Below are positions 44,577 to 56,730 of a stretch of DNA of 64,000 bases, one piece after another. The DNA comes from Penicillus capitatus. Taxonomy: Eukaryota > Chlorophyta. The stretch is from the NCBI GenBank assembly GCA_965649825.1, contig OZ287706.1, positions 310,001-374,000 on the forward strand, read 5' to 3'. Position 1 is the stretch's first letter; the number at the start of each line of letters is the position of its first letter. The notes beneath the pieces were generated by a model. The model saw nothing but the letters and a program-made list of their open reading frames with translations, was not told the origin of the DNA and made no database searches. The translations under genes were made by a program, and so were the position numbers.

Positions 44577-45603
44577 TAGCGTCTTTCACCATTGGCACCA
44601 CCTGTCGTATTCGCATTGGCTTCAGCTGTTCATGCAGACATGTCACGTGATTCGTGCATAAGGAGATTTGGTGCTCACCGATGCCGACGACATCCGTGGC
44701 GGTGCGTCCGTCGACGGTCTTCACGACGAGTCTATCTGCGTTGGCTTCTACGACAATCTCGGTTTCGTTGGCTCCGGGAGTGACAACAGCCAAGGCGAGA
44801 GCCGAGACTTTAGCAAATGCGACGCCGATGGCTTGAGACAGTTGTGAGGTGGCTGCTCTTGCTTGACCGACGCCATTCACACAGGCGCTCGACTTTGCAG
44901 CCGTGAACGCACGAACAGTCACGTCCTGAATGGCATCAATTGTGGCTTCTGAATCGACGAAGGAAATTTTGTTTGACGCTTCAGCCAAAACCTAACCATC
45001 CACAAAAGTCAAGAGCAAGAAAAGTGAGAAAGTAAGGTGAACGTTGACAAGGACTCGAGCGGATGCTGTGGCTGAAGAGTCTGCCTCGGCGAATGCTTGG
45101 CCACAAATGGTTGCGTCCTCGAATGTGGAGAGGATCTCCACGGAGGTTTCCGCGTAAGCCTCGGCAATCGCCACTGCAAAGGACGCCGCAGCAGCTTCTG
45201 CCAATGCTATGGCGTCGCCGTCACCGGATTCGACTTCTGCGACGGCATTCGCGATCGCAACTTTGAAGTCGCTCTCGGCTGTGGCCGTGGAAAACGATGT
45301 AGATCTGGATGTGACAGAGGCCTGGGAGGTTGACGCTGTAGCAGAGGCACCACCGGTAGAGTTCCCAGAGGAGCGGCTTCTCGTTATAGCAACAGCACCA
45401 CTTGCGGTAGAGCTGGCCGTGCTGCTCGCTTTAGTAGTGGCATTAATCCCTTGGTTTTGTCGTAGCTCTCTTGACGGCATGCCCCTCAACTCACGCACCT
45501 AGATATGCCATCTCATTCGGCAAGTGGCTGAAAGATTCCAACGCACCGCAGAGACATGGGCGCACAGCGCCAGACAGAGAACGCAGAGAAACTTCAGCTG
45601 CAT
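44577..45603 (-). CDS. secreted Ala/Ser two-module protein, paralogue C
   Basis: Exon 1 (45603-45547) is a 19-residue signal peptide (MQLKFLCVLCLALCAHVSA). Exon 2 (45498-45043) starts VRELRGMPSRELRQN, has a Ser/Thr-rich leader (KASSTASSTASGAVAI) and module 1 (AESDFKVAIANAVAEVESGD ... ATICGQAFAEADSSATAS). Exon 3 (44991-44679) is module 2: VLAEASNKISF, SACVNGVGQ, SQLSQAIGVAF, ALALAVVTPGANE, VVKTVDGRTA. Exon 4 (44625 to about 44577), reached through a 53-nt intron with GTGAGC donor, reads AEANANTTGGANGERR. If unspliced, the frame would run on to 44437. Intron phases are 0, 0, 1. It is closest to paralogue E. Confidence 0.8.
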
Positions 45604-45730
45604 GGTCGACGTGGGCTTCTGAAGTAAAACCGGAGGGAAGCGAGGGTTTTGCAAACGGAAATAGAAGATCAACAAGAAGCAACTTTGGCAGCACAAAAGA
45701 CGTTGAATGAAAATGCGTACTCCTGCCGGC

Positions 45731-45737
45731 TTTTATA
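45731..45737 (-). promoter_or_regulatory. TATA box of paralogue C
   Basis: Minus-strand TATAAAA (GCGCTATAAAAGCCGG), about 134 bp before the ATG. Confidence 0.7.
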
Positions 45738-47421
45738 GCGCAAACCCTCCTTCCCCTGACCGTGTCCGCTGGAAAGTTGCTCGAAACTGTAATATGCCCG
45801 AGTGTTGATATCGTGTGATGCCGCGGGATGCCACGTGTGGAAAACTGTACATGGTATCTACTCGTCGACTTGACAGTTGTGCATGGAAATGCATTTCCTA
45901 CCCCTATACCAAAATCTCTCAGCAGACACCTTCGAGTATGGACAGTGCAAGATAAAGAAGGGTATTGGTCACGCAGCGGACATCCTCCGAATGTTACGAA
46001 ACGGACACTCAAGTATAACTCTTGTACACACCACCACAAGGTTATGAGAGGACAGATGTGAAGTTGTCTCTGTGGACCGTACCATGCCATCGCGAACTTC
46101 GCGGTGTATTTCAAGAGCTCCGAAGAACACGGGTAAGAACGTCGAACCGTTCTTGTGGCCTTTTTACCTTAGGGTCTTGACGTCGGGGCGACCCTTGAAG
46201 TACTGCTCCGTGTGCATGCGTACGTACAGAGAGGCTTCGCGCCATTGGACAGTCGTGTGAAACGCAGAACTGCTGCCGCTTTGGAATCGACAATCGGACG
46301 ATGGGGATGTGCTTAGTTGATTCTCGGGTCCGGCGTGATATAACACAAAGAGACGGCGACACTGTACACAGCGATTTGATCGATTGAATAGCTTAGACTA
46401 GCGGGATGGTCTGACCACACATTCTCACTCTACTTCAGAAGTCCATCCAGTACTTCGCGGCTGCCTTGTGCAACACGGTGAGTGCTATAAAGAAAGTGAA
46501 AAGAACAAAAATGATCGCACCGTTTCACAACAGCCGAGGGTGGTTGAGTTTTAATTTGTGGTGAAATCTGTTTTACATGGCACATGCTGCGACAGAATTC
46601 AGCATCTGTTATGGTTTTCATAAGGATGCAAGGAGTTCGCATGTACTGATGAGCTGTCGGGGAGGTATCTCGCAACGTCCAAAAAGATCTGTCTTATCCT
46701 ACCTGCTTCGGCATTTTGCTAGCTTCATGTTTTTTCTGATAAATCAACTTCCATAGATCGATTCACAAATCAGAAATCGTCGGGCCTGAGGATTCTACCT
46801 GAACTAATGGGAATGGCAAGTATGGTCATCCAATGAGATGCGTGATATCTACAAGGCGTAGAGAGTTGCGTTTGCTCGACGCCATCAGGCAACACAGACC
46901 ATGTCACACTTTTGAAACACATCAAGTGCATCTCAGAAGTGTTGCTATATTTGTTTTGATATCATCTCTGAACTACGGATAAAAGCTTCTTCGTGACATG
47001 ATTGGACCTTTTGATTCGATGCGGTCTCTGTCAAACACGAACTAGGCGCGATTATTCAGAACTTAAAGGCGGAGATGATTTGTCACACATCCGATCGGCA
47101 CGCGATTTCTCCACAAGAACGACCTGCATTGCCGTCTGCGAAGACAAGAAGTTAGGGCGCCAGGCAAATGTACGCATTGTGGACACTCGTTTTTAGAACT
47201 CGGATAACACCGATGAAAAATGTAATTGTTATACAACTCGGCAAGATGTATTGGAGCCATGTGAAAGATATGGAGCTTTTGCTCGAATCCCTCGAGGCCC
47301 GTACGTACCAACAGTCAGTCACATCAACAATAGAGAAGAACGATCGATATCATGCATTCCGATGAGCGGAAGTTAGAGAAGGATAGATGTCATGCGATGA
47401 TGCAGTCTAGATAATGTTGTC
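45738..47421. other. intergenic between C and D
   Basis: About 1.7 kb. It contains a string near 46157-46175 (CTTTTTACCTTAGGGTCTTG) that resembles the promoter of paralogue B on the minus strand, but no signal-peptide exon follows. Nothing else seen. Confidence 0.4.
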
Positions 47422-48410
47422 TTAGCGATTGCCAGTGACAGAAAAGGTTGTGCCCGAATCCACTTGAACTAAAGCACACGACACCGTTAGCCTCACCCTC
47501 AAGAGAAACGAACAGATTACCGTCTCCACGGGATTGAACGGTGTCGACAGCCTGGATAGTCGTCACGAAAACTTGGTTGTTCACAGCGGTCACATCAATC
47601 TGAACAGTAGCTGAATCTGGGCTGGCACTGGCCACGGCGACTGCCGAGACTTCGGCCGATGCAGTGCCGACAATCTGTGCCAGTTGAGATACCATGACAT
47701 CCACTTGGCCGACACCATTGACGCAGGCATTGATGTTTGCAGAGGCGAATGCACTGACCATCACCGACTCGATAGCTTCGATGGCGTCAGATGCACTGAC
47801 GAATATCTGAGGGCTCGTTGCTTGAGCGAGAACCTGACATGTCACACATCGTTAAAGGCTGTCGATATGATGCGTGTCGATTTACTTCGATCAAAGCTGT
47901 GGCAGTCGCTTCTGCCGATGCCGCGGCGTCGACATTGGTTCTGGCACATGCCGTGGATCCAGGAGATGTTGATGCAATACTGACCGATGCCTTGACGAAT
48001 GCCGAAGCAACGGCCTCAGCAAAGGCACGCACTGCCACATCAACCATGACGCTTGTTTCGGTACCAGCTGCAGCTTCAGCTGTGGCCTCCACGATGGCAC
48101 TTTGAAACTGATTGCGAGCTTCGCTAACGGTGAATGCTCGAGCTGTGGCCGCAACTCGGATAGTGCCTGAAAAGGAACGTGTTCGTCAAAGGCGGCTTAA
48201 CAAAGGATGGGTGGTGGTGGGTGCACCCGTTGTAGTAGATGTGATGCTCGCCGAGGCACTCGTCTGCGACAAAGATCTCGAGGCAATGCCGCCGATATCG
48301 CGCACCTACACATACCCGTGTATCGAAGACTCCGTGCAACGAAGTACGCATACGGCTAGTGTTTGGGAGCAGAACAAGAGGAAGAACACGGAGAGTGTAG
48401 TCGACTGCAT
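47422..48410 (-). CDS. secreted Ala/Ser two-module protein, paralogue D
   Basis: Exon 1 (48410-48354) is a signal peptide (MQSTTLSVFFLLFCSQTLA). Exon 2 is split by an extra 60-nt intron into 48305-48227 (VRDIGGIASRSLSQTSASAS) and 48166-47886 (TIRVAATARAFTVSEARNQF ... STACARTNVDAAASAEATA). Exon 3 (47833-47521) is module 2: VLAQATSPQIFVSASDAI, INACVNGVGQV, SQLAQIVGTAS, TTIQAVDTV. Exon 4 (47468-47422) reads VQVDSGTTFSVTGNR. The extra intron and the exon-4 sequence are shared with paralogue F only. Confidence 0.8.
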
Positions 48411-48544
48411 TGTAGGTGAGCCTTTCGGTTTTAACGCGTTTGCACACGAAATACGAGGGAGTGACAACACGTCCAGACAAAGTATTCAAAGGACGTTGTA
48501 TTCGAACAAAGAGCGTTTATGTGACAACACAAAGAATGGCCCCT

Positions 48545-48551
48545 TTTAAAG
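48545..48551 (-). promoter_or_regulatory. TATA-like box of paralogue D
   Basis: Minus-strand TTTAAAAGG, about 141 bp before the ATG. Less canonical than in the other members. Confidence 0.5.
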
Positions 48552-50898
48552 GTCGCCCGGCCGCGCATTGTTGTCCCGTCAAGAAGCTGTACGAAGTCGC
48601 TTGACGGGTGAATCATATGAGAAAAATGCTCACGTCCGCTCATCAGTGAGAATAGCTGCATAGGCGGAAGGTGTCGTACAGCTGGACTTGGCAGCGAACG
48701 CTTGCGCTGAGTCTCCTCACGCATTTGGACACTTCTCGCAGACGAAACCCCGTCGGTAGGTCAGACTGAAACGTTCGGACGCTATGCGGATGTCACGGCG
48801 ACAAAAAGTGCTCGCTCAGAAATTACACCATGCGGACATAAAAACGCCGGCAAGGCAAAGCGTGTCATTGGGTTCTCTAATTTGGTAGTGTGTTAACAAG
48901 ACGCACCCGACGAAGTTATCTTCGGAGCAAAACGAAAACTGTGCCATGGGTTTACACAGACCCTCACGGCGAACAAACCAATTGACGTTTCGATGCAATC
49001 ATTACCCGATGAGCGAATGGCTTTCGTCTAATTTCAGTGTTACAATTCGAACGCTGTAAGTATGGAATCCAACAAGCGAACATCTCGTACAAACTTTTAA
49101 GCCGAAGGTTATTCCTTTATCAAACGAACAATGAGAAGTCGTGATGGATTGATACTGCAATCCTTCCAGTTCGTGCTTTAATTGTATTCGCATCCTCAGG
49201 ACACTAATCTGGGTTCCTCACTGATAAAATCTATCATTGCTTCAATAGCCACGATATGGTCGCTTTCATGTCTCACGCAATGAGTGGATAAGGGAACGCT
49301 GGGGCTTCGTATTAACAACTAACTGGGTTCCAGTCAGACATCCGAGTCCTAGTAAAATGCACAAACGGGAATTCTGCTTACAAACTCATGTTCTTATAAT
49401 GAGGCAATTACTGGTGTGTTCATGCATGCTTTCTTGGCGTGCTCATTGCCTTTACGTCGAAATAACGTAAGACAAATGCATGTACTATGACTAGAATGGC
49501 CGGTTAATCTTGTATCCCGGAGTTCATAAGTTCGCAAATTTTTCCTCCGGCGGATAACGTTTTACATTCTTAATGAGAGCATAACTGGATTTGCTTTCTG
49601 CTTATTGTTTTCGTCGCATTTCTCCGACTGATAACGTTTTACCTTCTAAATGGCACCATAACCGGATCTGCTTCGTCGTTCTCTTCTTTTGCTGCGTTGT
49701 ATCTCCGAACGGCTTAAAGCAGTTATGTAATCCTTCGCTTGCCGCATCTAGTGGAGACTTCTTGTAATGATGGACTTTTTTACCAGTCGTACATCGTAGA
49801 ACATAACTTCAAGTTTAAAGAAGATAATCTGTTCGCTATGGGTTGCAGGCATCAGCCGATAGCTGCCGCAAACTAAAAAAGTCCCTCTACTCCTAAGATA
49901 GGTTCCTTCCTTTATGCACAATACCACTTTTTAAACGAAAGCGTCCTTATTACTCCTTCGAGTAAGACGTCGAGTGACGCGATCTTTTGGGATTCAACGA
50001 GTAGTCTGGTTGGTGCACGAGACAACGTAAGTTTCGCTCAATTGTTTACTGTGTATGCGCGTTCGGGTAACGCAACTAACATGAAAAATAAAGGCGTTTT
50101 GAGTCTACGAGAAACGGATTTTTTGTCTTTCTTAAAACGTATGCCCCACACAGGCAGACAAATGAGACAGTACAAAAAATCTTTTGCTGCTAGTTCACTT
50201 CAGAATAACGTTTCCTTAAGAGTATCATTTGTATCAACGCTTAAGGGACTCTTTCTGTTATGCGCGTAGAATTACTGCCTCTACAATAAACTCTCAACTT
50301 ACATGACATGCTGTTGTAGATAAGAAGTCCAGAATGAACGATCCAAAGCCTTTAACATCCTTTCCGTACTGGTCTCTTTATTAGATCTGTTTGCATTTGC
50401 ATCTATTGTTGTGCTAAATCTGTTTACAATTCGAGTACCCAACGATTACGCCATTGCATCGCTTTCTAAAAGACTCAATCAAATCATGCGTGAAGCTTTG
50501 ACGAAGAAATATAATCAAGTTGAGACGCAGATGAATACGAATATTAGAACTTTGGAGAATAAATACCTGCTTTAAAGCAATAGCGTACGCAAGTATCAGC
50601 ACGCAATGATTCTGACACATATTTAACATCACACGCACTGTCTCACGGCGTCCACGTTCAACTGAAATTCGTGCAAACAATTTCACCACTATTGAGATTG
50701 GCATCAATGACTTTTTTCAGACAGTTCTTATGGACACGTTTCCCGTCGCACAAATCAGCTGGCAGAGATTTGCACAGTGTCATACCTTATCAAGATACTC
50801 TCGTTGGTCGGGCCGCGCAGCGAGTGAGTAAAAGGAAGAGTTTTACACTGTCTAGGACAATGTAATGTAAGGCTCAAAAAATCAATATCTTTCCCCGC
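48552..50898. other. long gene-poor interval
   Basis: AT-richer than the islands. Only short ORFs. No repeat copy that I can see. Confidence 0.4.
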
Positions 50899-51010
50899 AC
50901 GGCGATGTGACTTCCTAGGGAGTTGCGCCAGTATACTTCCAGAGCCTGAGAAAAGATGCCCCTCCGCTTTTCATGGGCCCCTTCTCCCGAGGCAGTCCCG
51001 AGGCACGCTC
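50899..51010 (-). repeat. LTR remnant
   Basis: Read on the minus strand, it holds GACTGCCTCGGGAG, AGGCTCTGG and CCTAGGAAGTCACATCGCC in the same order as the U3 part of the LTRs near 34-36 kb, at roughly 65-75% by eye. No partner LTR or gag is nearby. Confidence 0.5.
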
Positions 51011-51109
51011 CCGGCCACTGAAATTTCACATGTTATTGGACTTTCCGAATTAAATCTCGCACAAATGCAAAAACAACGCAACACGGAAGAAACGTCCACA
51101 TCACTGTTA

Positions 51110-51520
51110 GAAGACAGAGCTAGATATCTTTCTACTCTTAGAATGGAGCTCGTTCACTTTCCAATCAACAGAAGTGCACAATAAAGCTGGATAAGATGAA
51201 AAAAATCTTTCATGCCGATACACTTGTGTGCAAATGCTTGCTCGTGACAAAATATATGCAGGCTGTGCCTAGAGAAGACTTGGAAAATTACTTCGACCGG
51301 TGTGAATGCAGGAAAGAAGTCTGTGTAAAGTGAAGATATCGAAAAATAGAATAAAAGGCCGACTTACCGCTTTCTTGACGTGAGAAATGCCGAAGAAGGC
51401 CCATATCAAGCTTGCATCAGTGGAGTTCAGCAAATCTTGAACAATCCTTTGTATCTTCGGAAAATAAGTTTGTGGAATTCGGCGAGCAGCTGGGCAAAAT
51501 TTTGCAGAACTGTTACCCAT
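51110..51520 (-). CDS. candidate small gene, unknown
   Basis: ATG at 51520 opens MGNSSAKFCPAARRIPQTYF, with an N-terminus of the kind that can be myristoylated (MGNSS). After about 50 codons it reaches a strong donor (GCG|GTAAGTC). An acceptor 47 nt later (TTTACACAG) gives a quick stop; a later one (TTCTCTAG, about 51271) opens about 53 more codons to about 51110. No homology recognised. Confidence 0.3.
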
Positions 51521-52253
51521 TTTGCAACTAGAGGTCGGAAGCAGAAAGTGCGTAGAGAAGGTAGGTACAATGGAGCACAGAATAACCGATAGGCAATCCA
51601 CAGCTAAAAAACCATTCGATACACAGTGTTGCATAAACAAACGCTGGAAATTCTTCTAGAGCTACAAGGGAAATCTCCGCGACCTTCTGTTGACCGGGTG
51701 CAAGTGACTCTGTCACAAGCTCTCATCTCGTAACCAGTTGTCCTTTCTCTGGTTCTACAAGCTTTCGTAATCGAAACTCAGGCTTAATCGACTCCGCTTC
51801 ATCCGCCACGTTATAACATTTCATCCATGAACTCGCTGAGCTTTCCTATCTCTTCAAGGCCTTTTCGCTGTTATTAATACAGTCTCACTAACACTCTCTT
51901 CTTCGTAGATACTGAATAAGAAGCACTAACAACACAGACCAACATACAGAACTGGCCAATGTGGATTCAATAAAAGAGCTTGTGTTGCGAAATGATGCAA
52001 CCTCTATGGATCTTGTCAGCAACTTCTCCATCCTGATAGTGACGACATTATTTTTTGGCAATAGATACAATAAACATGTTGCGGGGACTGGTATGGATAC
52101 GATAGAAGCTAGTACACGTAGAACTTCTCTGCACTGCTGCCGACTACCGTCGTACACATCGCGGTTATGTACTACGACAACATCCGACAAATACGGAAAA
52201 TAATCCTTTGTGGGCAAGTGCGCCAAAGCTCAGTCACTTCCCAGGAACCGCGA
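51521..52253. other. intergenic, nothing firm
   Basis: A 112-codon minus frame (52226-51888) contains two hydrophobic runs but no ATG start. No gene called. Confidence 0.35.
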
Positions 52254-52679
52254 TCAAAGTTTGTGTCTCTTTGAATGCATGTGATGAATGGCACTGTCAA
52301 GTTCTTGAATGTCAGAAGTCTTCATCGGATACCTCGGCTTGACCAGTACACTGCCTTCGGAGTCTTGTCTTCTTGTTGCGAAGAGTTGTCGACATCTTGA
52401 ACAAAATGCCAGGAAATCTGTCGAATGTCCTTCAACAATCTTCTTACCCATTGTTAAAACGGGGGCCGTCCCACATTGTACGGTAAGCGAAGCGAGAGTA
52501 GTCCATGTTCCTTCCCAGTACAAACGAGAGAACGGTGTTTTCCGCACAGGAGTGCAACAGCTTGACGCCAAAGAAACCAGTTGATACCTAGTTCTGGAAT
52601 ATTGGAAGCTGTATACACAACAATGAGAAAGGTTGACAATGCCTGGATGCGAGTGCATCTCGATGCTTCCTTCTCTCAC
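52254..52679 (-). CDS. uncharacterised open frame
   Basis: 142 codons, compositionally protein-like (CGTAPVLTMGKKIVEGHSTD, a CxxC in FCSRCRQLF), but without an ATG near its start, so it would have to be an internal or last exon. No family recognised. Confidence 0.25.
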   Translation of the reverse strand: MREGSIEMHSHPGIVNLSHCCVYSFQYSRTRYQLVSLASSCCTPVRKTPFSRLYWEGTWTTLASLTVQCGTAPVLTMGKKIVEGHSTDFLAFCSRCRQLFATRRQDSEGSVLVKPRYPMKTSDIQELDSAIHHMHSKRHKL

Positions 52680-53219
52680 CTTAACTGTGTGCTATTCGAT
52701 ATCTAGTATGTGCACACATTTTATCGCACTCTTGTTCTCATTGTGCAACAGTGGCGACCTTGTTTAGCCATTTGTAGAAAAACGCAGAAGTGACCGCTAT
52801 GAGAAAGAGTGACAAAATCTCCGCACAACAAACGCATCTCGCTAAAGCTCATTTCTCGCACAGCTGAGACCAGCGCATGCTCACTTTATCGCTAAGTACT
52901 CGTTCATTTTTCAGTCCTTTGGATAATAAGCTGGATGTAACGTGACCAGCCGGTGAGCAAAACGTGCTTGAAAAATGCGACCTTAGAATGCTGCCGCCTA
53001 ATTGTGTTCGGATTGAATGCGCATCCTCCCCTCCTAGTCCATTCTCACGACTCGCGTCTTCTGAATGACGCTCAAATCGACACGCAGCAAGAGCGCCATC
53101 TATTCAATAATTTAAGCATGTCGCTGGGTAAGCCAATGGAGAAGATTGGTTGTCGATAGATGCGTGCGGGTTTTGATGGTAATGGTTCGTTACAAGGGTA
53201 ATCGTTCGTCAGCCAGCCT
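52680..53219. other. intergenic, nothing recognised
   Basis: No coding or repeat signal supported. Confidence 0.4.
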
Positions 53220-53423
53220 TCACGTAATGGATTTAACGAGCCGAATGGAAACACATGCATTCACCTTCGACTCTGTGCAAAAACGAACAAACAACCATGC
53301 AGCAGGTGTGTCTAGTCGACGGCGTTCAATGAACGCACCGTGGTCGCTAGACGCATTCACAGCAGAAACAAAAAAAGCAACTAACAAAAAGATAATGAGA
53401 GAGACCGAAAGGATGTTAGGCAT
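53220..53423 (-). CDS. small secreted protein candidate
   Basis: 67 codons from ATG. MPNILSVSLIIFLLVAFFVS then AVNAS is a strong signal peptide with a likely cut after VNA. The rest is short (DHGAFIERRRLDTPAAWLF), with two Cys. It lies 68 bp beyond the stop of paralogue E on the same strand. A GTGAATG donor suggests that more exons may exist. Confidence 0.4.
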   Translation of the reverse strand: MPNILSVSLIIFLLVAFFVSAVNASSDHGAFIERRRLDTPAAWLFVRFCTESKVNACVSIRLVKSIT

Positions 53424-53491
53424 CAGTGCCAAAAGGAACTTGAGCGTCTGGTCGCCAGTAATAGGCTGGGCACGAAGCCACTTGAAGATGT

Positions 53492-54469
53492 CTAACGTCC
53501 ACCACCACCGGCACCACCAGCAGTTCCGGCATTTGCACGCGCTACAGATGCAGGCACGTCATGAGATTTGAATGGGTCTGCGTTCTGCTTACCATCTCCG
53601 ACGACAGCCGCCGCACTGCGTCCATCGACGGTCGCGACGACGACGCTGCCGGACACAGCTCTGACCCGAATCGCAGCCACAGCAGCTCCGGGAGTAACGA
53701 GAGCTAACGCAAGAGCGGTGACTTCGACGAAGGCGACTCCAATGGCTTGAGACAGCTGCGAGGCAGCAGCACTTGCTTGTCCCACGCCATTGACACAGGC
53801 GTCCGCCTGCGCCTTCGCAAACGCCTGAACAGTGACTGACGAGATAGCCCGAGCAGCTGCAGACGCGCTTGCGAAGGAAATTTCGTTCGCCGCTTGGGCA
53901 AGCACCTAAACGCCCGTCACGTCATCTAGATGAAAGGTGAACGACATGGAAGCATACGGCAACGAAGGCTTCTGCTGTCGCGGTCGCTGATGACTCAGCA
54001 GTCGAGGCCGCGCGACCACAGGCGCGGCCACCTGAGGACGTCGATACAATTTGAACGGATGCTGCAGCAAATGCCTTTGCGATGGCTACGGCAAAGGCTG
54101 TCGCTTCCGCGCGCGCTATGGCAATGGCGTCCCCTCCAGAGCGGACACGAGAAACCGCTCTTGCTATAGCGCTGGCGAATTGGCTTCGAGCTCGGGATGC
54201 GGAAAATGCTTGGGCAACAATAATAACGGTGCCACCAGTGGAAGATGCACTGGCTCCTGCAGCCGCACTTCCTCCTGATGTGCTTGATGCACCAGCAGAC
54301 GTACCCGCGATTGCTGTGTTCTGCAATAAGGCTCTCGAATCAGAGCCGGTCAGTTCCCTCGCCTAAGCGGCCATTGCTCAGACCATTCGTCTTCTTGAGC
54401 ATCGGCACGAACCGCAAAGGCATGGGCACAGAAAATCAGGCAGAGAATACACGAAGCCTTCAACTGCAT
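53492..54469 (-). CDS. secreted Ala/Ser two-module protein, paralogue E
   Basis: Exon 1 (54469-54413) is a signal peptide (MQLKASCILCLIFCAHAFA). Exon 2 (54362-53958) starts ARELTGSDSRALLQN, then a Ser/Gly/Ala leader (GTSAGASSTSGGSAAAGASA) and module 1 (RSQFASAIARAVSRV, SGGDAIAIARAEATAFAVAI, GGRACGRAASTAESSATATA). Exon 3 (53905-53593) is module 2: VLAQAANEISFASASA, DACVNGVGQA, SQLSQAIGVAFVEV, ALALALVTPGAA, VVATVDGRSA. Exon 4 (53541-53492) reads ARANAGTAGGAGGGGR. All introns are 50-52 nt. It is the most Ala-rich copy and the closest to C. Confidence 0.82.
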
Positions 54470-54595
54470 GATAGAGAAGATGTAACGAGGATGCTTCGAA
54501 CGCCTTTGCCGAATTCGCTGAAGAAACCCGCAAGTGACCGGGAAGCGAACGCCGTCGAAACACAACAGACTGAATACAACAGCAAACTTTGCGCG

Positions 54596-54603
54596 TATTT
54601 ATA
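54596..54603 (-). promoter_or_regulatory. TATA box of paralogue E
   Basis: Minus-strand TATAAATA (CGTATAAATACGC), about 134 bp before the ATG. Confidence 0.7.
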
Positions 54604-56078
54604 CGCTGGGACCTACGACCAGCCCTGGCTTTAGAATCCGTGTTGAAGCTCTGAAGATTACAAAAGAGTTACGTTATGTGTATCGGATACTCTTCACTAC
54701 ACTGTACCAAAGAGGGAATCTATCTTAACAAGACCAGTTCGTGCACGAGGCAAGCAGGCTTCTGTGTTTTATCACAAAGCGTCTGCTGTGTCAGTGGTTT
54801 GACGACAGGCGAGCTTTCGTTTGATCGCGGTAGTCGGAGTCCACGCAAAGATAACGTGGTGTGTACAGGAATGATCCTGTGGTCTTCGCAGAAGCACTCA
54901 TTGTACAGAACAATTGCTGACACGTCAGTGTACGTCGAAAGGATGGGTGGATGTGACGTTTTTTGTTCGGCTAGAACGTTCGACCACGTGGCACATCTCT
55001 GTTCACAGCTCCCTCTTGAGTTCTGAAAAGGCACTTTGCGTTTAGCTGTCCTCATGCAAACACGAGGTCCTTCGACGGCTGCGATTTCCGCCTCGACAAG
55101 ATGCGCAGTCGATCTGCAAAATGCGGTGTGACGAAGCAGATCTTCGTCAAGGGTTGAAGCCCACACGTGCCACTTGAGTTGGCAAGGGCGCCGTGAGCGA
55201 ACGACTTGCTGCGCTATTTGTGAGCGGCAACGATTTGTTCTTTCAACCAGGACGGTATGGCTGACGCGACTTCTGCAAGGCCGTGCGTTTGCTTTTCGAC
55301 GTTAGAGTCGACATAGTCGTGTGCGCAGCTCAGATATCTACTGGCTCACGCGTTACGTGCAGCACAGCGTCCAATCCGCCTGTCTTTCAGCGGCGTCGAG
55401 AAAGTCAGAAAACCCGCGGGTATAAAAATAGTGAGTGGCACGTGTGGCTTGCCTGGACGCGCCTGCCTGTCTGCGGGTATAACAGAAATCAAAAGCGTTC
55501 AACATTCGGTGTAACGAAGTCCAAAGCTGAGAATCTGACATCACTGCATGTTTGTTGCATGCTCTGGCATCTATCTCTCTCAGGGAGAGCTTTGCACAAG
55601 TCGTTCGGGGTCACATCACATTCTAAGAGGAATGAAATGCGTTCAAGTGACAGGGACAGAGAATCAATGCCTGTAAGGTTCCAGCGAAACCGATTCCACA
55701 AACACATCGCCAATCTACATAAACCTAACAATGCACCCAGAAACCGTTGGATCTTGGTCATGCAATACCAAAGCTTGGCACTTTGGCGAGACACCTACAG
55801 ATTTTAATATAATATTAAAGACAATGCTGACTAGACTCGTCTGTTTGTTGAAGTGAGGCTGGTGTCATCTCTTTGATCCTGAGTGCCAAACAAAACACGT
55901 AGACAGAAATGAATGAGCACGAGCCCATGATTCATTTCGAAGAGCTAGTCGCCAAAGTTTATCTGCAGAGGACTTGAGCTCCGTCAACTAACTAACTGTC
56001 AATGAGAAATCGTTTCCATAAAAAGAGTGAGAAGAACACAAACACTCAAACGATTTTCTGAACACAAAACCGACGCGT
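54604..56078. other. intergenic between E and F
   Basis: A plus-strand TATAAAAATAG at about 55421 stands alone with no signal-peptide exon downstream. Minus frames of 148 and 101 codons (55166-54720, 55794-55489) have no recognised content. Confidence 0.4.
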
Positions 56079-56357
56079 TCATTGCGTTGGCGCAGTTCCT
56101 CCTTTAGTCTTGCAGAGTGCGTCCGACTCTTTCGGTCGAAAAGAACGCAACGACGCGTCGTACTCGAGGAGGTCCGAATCGTGAAAGGCAGTGCGCCGTG
56201 TACGACGGATGAACTTGATTAGACAATTGACGCCAACGATGACGTCCAACTCAAAGACAAAGACAGTTGAAGATGAGCTGAATTCGTCCACCTCCTTGAC
56301 GATGCAAACAACGAGGGCGGTACACTTGAAGCTTGAAGCCGTGGTTATTTCTTGCAT
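56079..56357 (-). CDS. uncharacterised open frame with one hydrophobic segment
   Basis: From ATG 56357, 92 codons. A hydrophobic segment (TVFVFELDVIVGVNCLIKFI) is followed by a basic run (RRTRR) and a polar tail, as in a membrane-anchored protein. No homology recognised. It may be a last exon. Confidence 0.3.
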   Translation of the reverse strand: MQEITTASSFKCTALVVCIVKEVDEFSSSSTVFVFELDVIVGVNCLIKFIRRTRRTAFHDSDLLEYDASLRSFRPKESDALCKTKGGTAPTQ

Positions 56358-56730
56358 ATTTGATGCCACTACTCTAACTACAGCATAAGGGTTCTATCCT
56401 CCGCTGCCATTCAGCCTGTTCGATTTCGATGGATCGCGATCGGTGAATGTGTCGATCGTGAGACAAGCAACCAATAAAAGCGAATGGCTATTACAGAAGA
56501 CGGATAGTACTGCGGTAACCACCCAAATCTAAAGAAACTGGTATGGCAGAGATTGCCAAGGAGCATAGTTCAGAGACTTCCGATGCACGATTGTGCAACA
56601 ACAACCCCTTACGCCCCTTTGGAGATTCTGAGTATTACAATGACAATGAAGGATACAAAATAGCGACACGTATCAGTGATAAGAATGAATGCATTTGGAC
56701 AACACAGCAGCATCAGACGGATGCTGATGT
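56358..56730. other. intergenic, nothing recognised
   Basis: One 79-codon plus frame without recognised content. Confidence 0.4.

Noticed and set aside
55419-55430. TATAAAAATAG as promoter of a further family member
   Set aside because: No signal-peptide exon or module lies downstream on that strand.
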